Part shown: one piece after another, positions 1 through 10,822 of the stretch | Layout: each line of letters starts with the position of its first letter | Numbering within the stretch: the first letter of the stretch is position 1 | Assembly (NCBI GenBank): GCA_023055425.1 | Contig: JALGPY010000001.1 | Span: forward strand, 112,201,057 to 112,265,056 | Direction of reading: 5' to 3' | Length of the DNA: 64,000 nt | Source of the DNA: Linanthus parryae | Taxonomy: Eukaryota > Streptophyta > Magnoliopsida > Ericales > Polemoniaceae | The notes under the pieces: model-generated | The model's input: the letters and a program-made list of their open reading frames with translations, nothing else | What the model was told of the DNA's origin: nothing | Database searches by the model: none | Made by a program: the position numbers and the translations under genes

Positions 1-153
1 GGTGTTACATTTATTATATTTTCAACTAATCCCTCAAACAACTTCTTCTCTGCAAGATACCAACTGGTACGGAAAATTGAAAAAAATCACATTTTGACCC
101 CAAATGTTTAGAATATTTCTCTTAAACCCCCTAGAAATATGAGGGGTGTTACA
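1..153 (-). repeat. Possible LTR start of a - strand Ty3/Gypsy-type element (partial)
   Basis: Read on the - strand, position 153 begins TGTAACACCCCTCAT, the common opening of many plant Ty3/Gypsy LTRs. The element would run leftward out of the window. There is no second LTR or coding domain here, so this rests on the terminal motif alone. Confidence 0.3.
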
Positions 154-1050
154 GTATAGCCCAACACCAGACTTATATTCAGGTATCCCAAATGGAAGTG
201 TGATATACGACGTAACAGTATAAGACAATTATGTTACCTATAAGCACGATATATGAGAAGTCATCAAGGATCACACAATAGTCCATATATGCATTAGGGT
301 GAGTAGAAACCCATCATGAATACACAGTAAGCCCTAACTTTGAGTGTTAACTTCTTTGTTCCATGTGGGGGTAATTCAATCCATCTGATGGAGAGAAGAA
401 GGTGAATAGTAAATAAGTATGCATTATTTGATGTTCCCTGGACGATATCATAACGAAGGCCGCATAAACAGCGCAGAGTTATGTTGACATCTCCGGAAGC
501 GTGTGGTTGTCTTAATGGAGCATGAAGAAGCGACCATTATAGGATAGGAGTGTGGAAAATGTGAAACACAACAAAGCAGTTAACGAGACTACCCAAGAGA
601 AAATTATGGCAGTGCATAAACGCGTAAACATACTGACGGCTGATAAATCTCTATTAGAGTTATATTTCTCGCATGTTTTATATCATTTTGCGTACTATCC
701 GGGTTGATAATATTAGTTTTACACTATGAATGTAGATAAAATGTAGAAGTTTAGCTTTAAGCTTTAACTTGTTAATCCAAGTGTTTCTCGCATTAGTTTA
801 TATATTTTTGTCACGTTTGATCGCACGGGGCGTGTTTCGTGTTGTTCTGACAGGAAGCGAAGAGGAAAAATAAGTTTTGGAGATTTTTCGGGAGCTTAAA
901 CGAAGAAGAAATTGTGAAGAAACAATGAAAATACATGAAGAGGGGAGGCAAATGCAATTTAATGAAGTTTCTGTATTGACACTTTAACCCCTTAGATGAA
1001 AAATGGCCAAACACTTGGTGAAAGTATGGTGGCCAACGTGAGAGGACTGG
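154..1050. other. Intergenic, no recognisable feature
   Basis: Moderately AT-rich sequence without a sustained open frame, splice-site pattern or repeat structure that I can recognise. Confidence 0.5.
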
Positions 1051-1058
1051 AAGTGTAG

Positions 1059-1153
1059 GATCACAATTGTGATCACAAGATCACCGGCAAGACCACAATG
1101 TGATCCTATGATCACAAAAGGTGATCACAAGACCAGAAACATGATCACAAGAC
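1059..1153. repeat. GATCAC-rich cluster
   Basis: Six GATCAC hexamers, mostly within GTGATCACAAGA-type contexts, lie in about 95 bp. Because TGATCA is self-complementary, each TGATCAC/GTGATCA is a short palindrome. Function unknown; it may be the decayed end of a transposon. Confidence 0.55.
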
Positions 1154-1295
1154 TTAAAAATTTAGAAGAACGGGGACTCTACTATTTTAGATGGACGGAA
1201 GAAAGAGAAAAAAAAAGGAGGAATCACGCAAGGAAACGAAAAAGAGAGGACGGCGTTGGAGGAAGAGAAGGGGATTCCTCCATTGAAGATCTAGG

Positions 1296-1349
1296 TTCTT
1301 CTTCTTCTTCTTCTTCTTCTTCTTCTTCTTCTTCTTCTTCTTCTTCTTC
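1296..1349. repeat. Microsatellite (TTC)18
   Basis: An uninterrupted run of TTC/CTT triplets of about 54 bp. It creates a poly-serine stretch in one reading frame, which I take as a by-product and not a protein. Confidence 0.95.
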
Positions 1350-1379
1350 CAATCTTGTTATGGAGAAACTCTTGTATCT

Positions 1380-2305
1380 TGTTTGATTGATTACTATTAG
1401 AAAAACGCCATTGCCAGGCTTCTGTAGAGAGCCCAGGGTTTATGTAGACGATTGATTTTCCGATTTTAGATTCGTTTCATGTTATTGATTAGATCTATTG
1501 AATAGATGTAGTTTCTTGAATTTGTTAGAGATTCTAACCTATTGACACAGTTAGAGTATGAATTGATAATCAATGAGACTGGGGTTTTATTCATAGTCAT
1601 TAATCATGGTTAATGTTAGTTTTTGTTCTCGTTACATGTTCTTACATTGTGCTTAATCCTTAACAAGAATGGATTCGCGACCCGGACTTGTTAATTAACT
1701 AGAAAGTGCACGACAATGACTTAACCTAGTTGTGAAGAGTGTATGAACACAATATTGAATCACCGAGACCTAAAAGGAGAAGTGTTAGGATTAGCCTTAG
1801 TGTGGGTAGATTCAGTAGGATTATTCAGCTGTTCTGTGAAACGGTGGACCGACATGACCCGTTATCGTACCAGTAGATGACCTGCTAGAACGGACCGGTA
1901 GACAACATGAGACCGAGAGGGGATTGTAGTTAACCGAGACGCAAAATTACATGAGACCGACAGTATATTGTCATAGCATATTACCCGGCTGAACTAGAAT
2001 AGGATTGGCATGTTACATAGCTGAACCATAATTCGTCTACAGATCGCCTAGTTTCTCCATACTTGTTTATTAAATATAAAAAGATCTAAAAATATTAGTT
2101 TAGTTGTCTATATCAATTTTTAGTCACTTGTTTGAGAGTGACAACTCAGTTAATCTCAATTCTTCCCCCTATTACAGTACTTTGATCTAATCTACTAGTT
2201 AAATAATTTCAAGTCTATCCTCGTGGGATCGATAACTCGGGGTTGAAATACCACCCCTATGTTACTTGACCGTGCACTTGCGCATACGCGTAAATAATCG
2301 CATCA
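1380..2305 (+). repeat. LTR-like sequence, 3' end of a long LTR (Athila/Tat-like family)
   Basis: The last ~85 bp (about 2220-2305) contain GTGGGATCGATAACTCGG, GTTACTTG and TGCACTTGCG, and end CGCATCA. The same order of motifs, ending GCGCATCA, occurs on the - strand at 61141-61230, where a whole LTR can be delimited. The upstream limit here is not visible and the start is nominal. No matching second LTR is in range, so this is a solo or truncated LTR by inference. Confidence 0.45.
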
Positions 2306-2502
2306 ATGGAAACCGCTTTCAAAACAAGTAGTTGCACATAATAATTTATCCTAACAAATGTTCGCAACCCTTTTCAAAACACGTTAACACACTGACTACT
2401 ACATGAACAAAAATAATCCTACCAAATTGGCAATGCTGACTGGGGAAAGAGGAAACATGGATTTATCAAGATTCGAATATGTAAGGTCAATTACAAATGG
2501 GA

Positions 2503-3240
2503 TTATACTATCCCTCCATGCTCTGTAAATGTAAATGCCTTGGTTTCTCCTCCCATAGCTGAGAGACCTACTAGTCCTAAAATACAATCTAACCTAGCAG
2601 CCTCTAAACAACATTTAGTGATTGCAACATCTTCATTTCCAAGCTCAATAATTGCTGCATTGTGCATTATCACGAAAACTGAAAGTGTCTCGACAGTCTT
2701 GACATAGGTGGATGTTGGTGCTCCACCATAGACTACGGGGTTCGAATGCCGAACTCTGGTTTTCCCCAAATTTCCCCATTTTCTCCCCGTATTAAATGAT
2801 TGGAAATGAAATAACAATCCAAATTACGCCGGGAGTCTCACGTCTTGGTCTGCACTGCATTTGAGGTACCGGAGCACATTGTTGATTTAAGGGAATGATA
2901 CTCATCCAACCACATGAACATATGATTGAATATGGGAACTGTATTGCCTAATCCTTCCAGGGTATGGTTCATTGGCACGAATCCTAGTGAAGCTTCCAAG
3001 ACATTGCTAAATTCTCCCACTGTTACCGTTGGCTCGTTCAGTAGGAAGTTGATGGCATGTTGCGCCTGCTGTATTAAAGGATATAACCTTTGCCTCAAAT
3101 CTTGGACCGCCTACATGTACTGTCCTACATCGTTGAGCGACTGTTGCAGCCCCATCATATGCTTCCTCCATTCCCGGTGTCGAAACTTCTGATTTTTAGA
3201 AGGATCAGTTTCATACACCACCTTCATACTGATGCATCCC
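2503..3240 (-). pseudogene. Decayed coding stretch of unknown origin
   Basis: The - strand holds successive open segments in different frames: one around 2838-3220, interrupted by a stop near 3113, and one at 2503-2817. The first contains KFRHREWRKHMMG and LNEPTVTVGEFSNVLEA. The composition looks protein-like, but I recognise no family and no catalytic motif. The stop and frame change suggest a dead fragment, perhaps host sequence carried by a transposon. It could also be chance open frames. Confidence 0.25.
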
Positions 3241-4889
3241 CGTCATATGTTTATATGGGAGATAGTTAATAGAATTTTTTAAAGTTTGTCATCTACCCAA
3301 AGTTTTAGACAAGAAGTTTATCTCCCCCTCCTTATGTTACTAAGAGAAGTATTTGCTTTATATAAGGAGGAGATCCTAACATTTCCATGTGGATGGAGTG
3401 ATGAGAGAGAGAAAAGATGGATGTGAATGCTCCTGAAAGTTTCTTTGGCCAAAGTTCTAGAATTCACATATAGACATAATTACTAATAAGGTTAAATTAA
3501 TTATTTAGTTGCATTTTACCCCCCCCCCCATGTGGTACGTATTCTGTACAAAACACCCCAAGGGTTCCGAATGTTGCAATAAACCTCATCGTGGTATTGT
3601 CTTTTTAAGGTTCCTTTTGAACAATGAGATCAGCAAGAAAACAACTTTATATCCTCACACATATACTCTCGCCCTCACCATGTTCTCTTCTCTATCTAAC
3701 TTGTCTGCCTCTCTTCAAACTTCTACCTCCACAAGAAAGTCCACAACAGAAGTATCGAACTCATTTGAACAACTGAACCAATAACAAAGACAGATATTAG
3801 ACACAAAATCCTGTCAATGTGTAGTAAATCATGTTGAACTATAAATAAAATAAAGTTTTAGATGAGAGAGGAGAACCCCGTTGAACCATAAATCAACCCT
3901 AAAGGTGAAGAAATGTCATAAATTCATCTACTAACGCCAGTCAACAACAACCTTACCCCTCTTCAGCAAAACCCCAAACCCATAACAACCTCTTGAAACT
4001 CCTCTTCAACAACAGGTCCAGCAAATCAAACACTGTCTTAACCTTCTTTGACCACCAATTAGAACCCAAAACATGACCCTAACCGGTCATACGACTTCTC
4101 CACAAAACCCTCTTTCCCCTCAAGCATCCCATTCGAAACCAAGAACATACCTTGGGCACAACAATAGTCGCGAGAGGGATGAGAAGAAGAGGATGGCATA
4201 GGAGGATGTGTTCTTACTGCTGCATATGTGGTCGACCAATACAACACTTCCATATCGAACGAGAGCAGGGAAAGAGGGTGCCACTAGTTTTCTCTAGATT
4301 CTATTAAGAAAGTACGTTTTCTTATATACACTTTAAAGAATTGTAAATTTTAGAGAAATAATGTATAAACGATAAATTGCATATGGGTTACATGTATGCA
4401 AACTGAAAACGCAACATGTAGACAAATTAAAAGTGCCAAAGAAGCAATTAAAGCAAAAAGTTGTTTAGGAGGCGTTTCATATGAATATTTGAGATTCCCA
4501 CAAAAATTGAAAGTTTTTTTTAGTGAACTCATATAAGTCTATAAGTCATTTATTTTTTACAATTAAACTTTTTTGCAACAAAATAACGTGTTTTTTAACC
4601 AAATATTAAAACGCATAATCCTTTTTTATCACAATCTTTTTATGAAATGTTATCCGAACAATATTTTATAAAATCGCGGCAACTCTTCAAAAGTGGACCG
4701 GTGATATCATTGAGACACTCTGTGGTAACTCGGATGAGAACGCCACATGGCACAATCTATGCCACTCCATTTTTACCACGTTTTAGTCATATGATTGTAA
4801 GTGAGTTTTGATTAACAGTTAATAGACATAAATATTACATTTTGTGTGTCCCAATGAGACCACCACTCTCAAATGTCAAAAGTAATCCT
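3241..4889. other. Intergenic, no gene seen
   Basis: There is a short poly-C tract near 3520. Open frames at 3509-3784 and 4059-4253 are short, have biased composition and lack any recognisable motif. Confidence 0.5.
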
Positions 4890-4892
4890 AAG

Positions 4893-5226
4893 AGCATCTC
4901 CAATGGTAAAACCACAAATTAGCTAAATTATAACTAGTATGAATTTTAACTAAGTGAACTATTTAGTGTTTGCTCCAATGGTGTCATGTATTTTACATAA
5001 CTTGTAGGTATGAAATTATAAAAATATTTATTTATTAAATTATACTAGGAGAGAGATAGACACAAAAAGTTTAACTTCCTACTTTCTAGCTAGCTACTAG
5101 TAGAGAGCGGGATACATAATATGTAAAGTATTGAGTCATTTAACTAGACCATTGGAGCTTGTTATTTCTTCTAATTATGTAAATTATAACTAAACTAACT
5201 TTTTAACTTAACCATTGGAGATGCTT
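4893..5226. mobile_element. Tourist-like MITE (PIF/Harbinger type), TAA target duplication
   Basis: The left end GAGCATCTCCAATGGT and right end ACCATTGGAGATGCTT form a terminal inverted repeat of about 16 bp with one mismatch at the outermost base. Both ends are flanked by TAA (4890-4892 and 5227-5229). The interior repeats ATTGGAG/CTCCAATGG motifs, is AT-rich and non-coding. It lies about 330 bp upstream of the BSH start codon, so it may overlap the promoter. Confidence 0.8.
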
Positions 5227-5536
5227 TAACCTTTCTAAACATGGGCTTTTAAGTAAAAAACTCTTCAATTGAGTGAGTCGTAGCACAAAAAAAAGGATAA
5301 GTATGTAACTGACTCTAAACTCGTGGCCGTTAGATGCAAACCTACCTCAAAAGATAAAAGGATTAATTGCAGTTCACCCCTGTGATTAGGGGTAAGAACT
5401 AAAAAGGCCCTGAAACTCTGAAACTGCTCCAACACCCTCCAAGAAGATTTGAAGCTTTGAACCACCAGGAGGACGACGAATCGCAGAAGAACCAGTGCGT
5501 CTCTAGCTCGAGCACTGAAGTTGAGGGTGAATCGGA

Positions 5537-5545
5537 TTAGGGTTT
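5537..5545 (-). promoter_or_regulatory. telo-box (AAACCCTAA) in BSH 5' leader
   Basis: AAACCCTAA is read on the - strand 14 bp before the BSH ATG. Telo-boxes are common in 5' regions of plant genes expressed in dividing cells. A role here is inference. Confidence 0.35.
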
Positions 5546-5558
5546 CTCGGGGGAGACC

Positions 5559-8500
5559 ATGAAACACTACGCAGCAACTGCCGCTTCTTCTAAGCTGAAT
5601 TCCGTCAAATTCAGAATGTAATTTTCACTCCAAGCCCTCTATTTCCTCACCGAATCGGTTACATGTGAATTTATATGTCTAAGAATTCGAACTCTCCGTT
5701 TGTGTTTTTGTTGGATCAAGGGCAGTCCCACATTGGAGAGCCTGGTTCCAATTCGTCTGGACATAGAGCTTGAAGGTCAGAGGTTCAGAGATGCATTTAC
5801 CTGGAACCCTTCTGGTACTCACTCGATTAAGCTCTCATCAACGTTATTTACTTTGCACCCTTTTGTGGGTTGTGTTGATTTTGTAGAAATATATTATTCT
5901 TCAGTGGCTAAGTAAATTTGCATTGCTTGAGCATTGTATTAGTGTGGGTCAAATTTGTTGTAGAAACACCAACAAGGTTTGGCACAAATTGTAGATGGTT
6001 GGGTCCATTAAGCACGAGGTCTAGGGATTGAAATCTGGCTCTTGGGTATGTAAAATGACTTTATTGGGTGACGGCATTAGGCTCCAAATCTTGTCTCCAA
6101 ACTAGAACTACAATGATAGTAGCTCAGCCCTGCCTAGATATGTAGTTGAGGAGTATTTTGTTGCAGTGTAAGATCTTAATCCTATTCAAAAGGAGTCATT
6201 ATGCCACCTACCAATATGGATTTTGCGCATTGTGCCTTCCCTCTCTTTAACATTGCTATTTCCTCATACAGCGCTGTTAGGTGTTAATCAATTGGTGTTG
6301 TGTGTGTAACTCCAGCTGAGAATCAGTTAACCACTTTCTGCTTCATTGTCCTTCTGTGAGATCCTTTTGGGGACTGGTTCTATCGGCCTTTTGGCATTTG
6401 TTGGGGTGCTCCTACAGTATCTGAGTTTCTGATTGCTTGGGGCGGCTTTCAGGTGGATAGAGAGAGAGAGGGAGGGTTTGGAAGTTGACTCCTTTAGTTT
6501 TTATATGTATCATTTGGAGGGTTTGCGATAGAGAAACTTTTCACAGGGTTCGTATGTCAGATGCCTTTGTCAAAGCGCTTATCCTTCAATTGCTGCTGGA
6601 GTGGCGACATGCCACCGAGCTCCATTGATCAGTGGTGAATTTTATAGATTCCTTAGCATAACGCGTTGGAGTAGTTTTCTTTCTTTTGCCATGTAAGTCA
6701 TGGAGCATGACCTATCAGTTCCTCTGTAAACCATCTTATCAATTAAATACAATTTTCATTATCTATAAAAAGAATCCGCATACAGTGCCGTTGCTCTCGT
6801 ACCTGGTTGAAAAAAAGCCGCTATTTTGGTAATATCTGTATTGCGTTATCAACAGCGTTATCAACAAAAAAGTGCGCTGAGAACTAACTTCTCTTTTCAA
6901 GTTCACCTTTTCTGAAATAGCAGGGCTATGGAAAATTCTCACCGGAATTATATTCTTTATACATTATAGAGAAACATTTCAGGTAGACTAGGTGCTATCT
7001 TACAAGCAGTTACATTTCTGTGGTGATACCTGTCCTGTATGAAACATACATATTTAGGTCAAGTGAGCTTTTATTGGTACAGTGATGCGTACTAATTGAG
7101 AACGTATTGTGATGTGAGCCTTGGTTTCTAAAATAACTTCCAGTTATGTGTACTTTTGGCTTTATTGATTTATGTTACCTTTTTGTATGCCACATAATTC
7201 ATCAATTTCTTTTTAATTCTTTTTCTTTTTTGAATGCTTCAGACCCAGATTCGGAGATTGTGGTATTTGCCAAAAGGACGGTCAAAGATTTGAAGCTTCT
7301 TCCTGGTTTTGTGACACAGATTGCTCAATCCATTCAAGTAAGTTAACGTATGAGTCAGCCTTCCCAATGAATCAACTGTGTTAAAGTTTAAGTTAATGAC
7401 TTGTTTCTTATTAACTCTTTTGAATTATTGCAGTCACAATTGTCAGATTATCGATCATTTGAAGGCCAAGATATGTGCACGAAAGAGAAAATTGTCCCTC
7501 TTAAGGTTTGTCTTGCCTACCACATCAGCTCTGTTATTCATCTTAATATTTGTCTGAATCTGGGTTTCTACTGTTAATGCATTCACATTTCGTTATTATA
7601 CGAGATTCTAATCGTATATATGCTCTCCCATTTTTCTCCAGCTTGACCTCAGGGTGAATCATACACTTATAAAGGATCAATTTTTGTGGGTAAGTTTAAT
7701 CAGGCTATCATTATTGTTCTATCAATTAAGAGACACAAACCTCTGTAAGCCCATTGGATACACACCCTGTCGGGTATTGTCACCAACACATCCTTATATA
7801 TATTGTTTTGAACAATTGACACTTAACTACCACGCAGTCTGACAAAACTGACATTCGGGTACATGCAGTTTCCAAACTGACACTTTGGTGCACACACTAT
7901 ATTAAAAACCGAGATCACGCTCCGAAATGCCTTACGGCGTTAGTGTTGTCCAATTCCGTTAGCGACGTGGCATTTTTATAGGGGCAATGAAGTCATTTCA
8001 CCTTATTAATGAATGGTAATTACATATTTTAACCAATAAGAAGGGTAATTTTCACTTGTACCCCTTACATTTGACAATACAATTTCATAAAGTAGGCAAT
8101 TACAACCCCTAAAACCTAGTTTTTAGTTTAAATGAATACTCCAAAGATAAAATTGTCCGTTTTAAGTAAATTATGACTCCTATCATCAACTAAAGTGATA
8201 TTGAATTTAAATAGTTATATTAAGATAAGTTTAAATCTGTTATGACAATTGATGAATTTAAATTTGACAAAAATCATGTTCCAAAGTAGCGTTAAAACTA
8301 TTAACAATTTTAAGCAATTTATCCAAATTTTTGAATTGAGTGTACAATTCCGGTGCAGAACCTACGAAATAGAACAAAGTGAGATGCATAAATCCTTTAT
8401 TTTATGAGTATAAGACGTCTAATAACTTTGATAGAAAAATATTATATAAACATGAAAAAATTTAAATAGTTATTTTCTCAAAAAAGTCATGAAATGTGCG

Positions 8501-10781
8501 CATTTTTATAATAGTGATCTCTTGGCAAATATTTTGTGGGATCAGATGGTACTGGCATTTTATACTACTAAAAAAGTGGCAAAAAACTACGACCAAAAAC
8601 TGTCGACAAACCGTCGTTTCGGAAGGCTTGTTTCAGCCTTTACGATGCTTGCTGGCCAGTATGATCACATCTTACAAAATCTGAAGGTTGTAAGGGCCTC
8701 CAATGGTTGAATGTGAGGAGGTATAAGTGAAAATCGCTCTTTTTATTGGTGAAATTATGTTTTACCCTTCATTAATTGCGTGAAATGACTTCAATGCCCT
8801 TGTTAAAATGCCACATCACTAATGGAATCGGACAACACTGACGCCGTTAGCCATTTTTGAGCGTGGTGTCAATTTTTTACATAGTGCATGCACTAAAGTG
8901 TCAATTTGGAACTGCATGTACCGGAGTGTCAGTTTTGTTAAACTGTGTGGTAGTTAAGTGGTAATTGTTCTATTGTTTTTTTTTCTTGTTCTTTTTCTTG
9001 TTGGGAGATATTTAATGAAAAAGTATTTTCTTAGTTGAAATGAAAGGTTAAGTTGCATATACATCGGTTTTAGTTCAATGATCTAAAATTTACTTGCTAT
9101 GGTATTCAACAAATAACAAAAGCATCAGCTGTTGAATTATAGTGATGGAAATTTTCATTCGCTTTATAAAAGCAACAAATGACATTTCATTGCCTAATAC
9201 ATTGATTAGATAATTCTTAGACAAACCCCATTAATGCATTCAGTTACCAGTAATGTAATCTGTATATCCATTACTGCACTCAACAACTGGCGAACCCAAC
9301 CCTCAGATGAAACCTACCACCACTCCACAATTAAAACTACCAGCTACCAAATAACCTGCAACCAAAACCACCATCTTCACCAATGTTCCCGGACTCCTGC
9401 AACCACGAATGACCTGCTATTCTCCAGAACATGTGCAGCAGCCCCTTGGCGGTCGCCACCACCAAAACTAGTCATCAGTCATCACTATATTTAAACCCAC
9501 TAACCCCATAGTTCCACCAAACCATTCCCCACCCTCACCAGCAGTCGAATTGCTTACCCCTTCCCCAATCCATTCCACCCCTTTCCCAATCCAAGCACTA
9601 TCTCATGCTTCTGTTTAATCAACTATTGCGTCAAAGCAAAGACAGAGGGACATGAAGATGAGAATCCTGCCACTACAGCGCCACCCCTTTTCAATCTTTC
9701 TTTTTTCCAACTGGAGAAGACCAAGAGCAAGCGTTGGAAATTGAAGCTTCAAACCAGTTGATATACTAGCCATTGTATTACTTTAGTGATTGATAGATGT
9801 TAATGGCAAGGTAACAAATTTCTTGGTGTTATTGGGGTTGATGAAGGCTTCAATATCGGCAGTGATGGCTTCGGTACATGGGTAAGGGATTATGCTTATT
9901 CGGATTCACGAGGTGATGTTTATCTAGTTATACCTTCTAGGCCTTTGGCCTTGAGAAATTCGATGACTTTGATTGTGGTGGTGATGTGGAAGATGCGTTT
10001 GGAGAATGAATCGGTTGGGGTTGGTTGTTGTGGTGGATATCATGGAGGCATTGGTGGTTTGAGGAGTCTATGTGGCTTATGAAAGTGGGCTTGAGTTGTG
10101 GATATCATGGAAGCATTGGTTGTTTGGGGAGGGCGAGTTGATTTATCACATTGATTAGTGGGTTCTTGTGGTGGAGGTGTTGGTTGATGGATGCTGAGGG
10201 TGGGCATTGGTTGTGGTGGTGGTGCATTGATGATCTGGCGTGGGGTGGTGGTCTTTGCTACCAATGGATTAATACGTGAAGCTAACGAATGGAGTAATTG
10301 GGATTCTTACTTTAACTCTATTTCTATTTCTCTTTCTCTAAGCAATGCACATTTTCCCACATAAAAGAAAAGATGAGGGTGATCCCAGGGGTAGTGTGTG
10401 TTAGTTGATTTGGCAAATCGATGGGTATTTTTCTAGTTCCAAAAAAACAGGGTCGTGAATGTTGAACTGCCAAACTACAGGGAGTGTTGCAATTTAGTCA
10501 AAAACAATATTTGTGGAACGCATGGCATATTCCTTCCGTTTAGTGGCTTCATAGACGATAATGTGATTTCTGGGGTCACCCCAAGTCCCCAACACTCATT
10601 GATTCAAATTTTTTTATGACCTAATGGTTTGAGTTTGATGAGATGACTGTACTGGTGCACACATCAAATTAAAATAGGTGATATTTCCCGTGCTGTTTAT
10701 AGTCATGTATTCATGTCTTTAGTGGTTTAAGATTGTATTTCCGTATCCACTCACAAATGCGCGCGTACGTGCACTCACTCA

Positions 10782-10822
<41 letters not shown>

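Noticed and set aside
1069..1386. 105-aa open frame with a poly-serine run
   Set aside because: The length is created by the (TTC)18 microsatellite; no conserved motif and the start lies in the GATCAC cluster.
8489..8710. Gene inside the Mutator-like element
   Set aside because: Two overlapping frames in the same DNA, no recognisable motif, and too short for a transposase.
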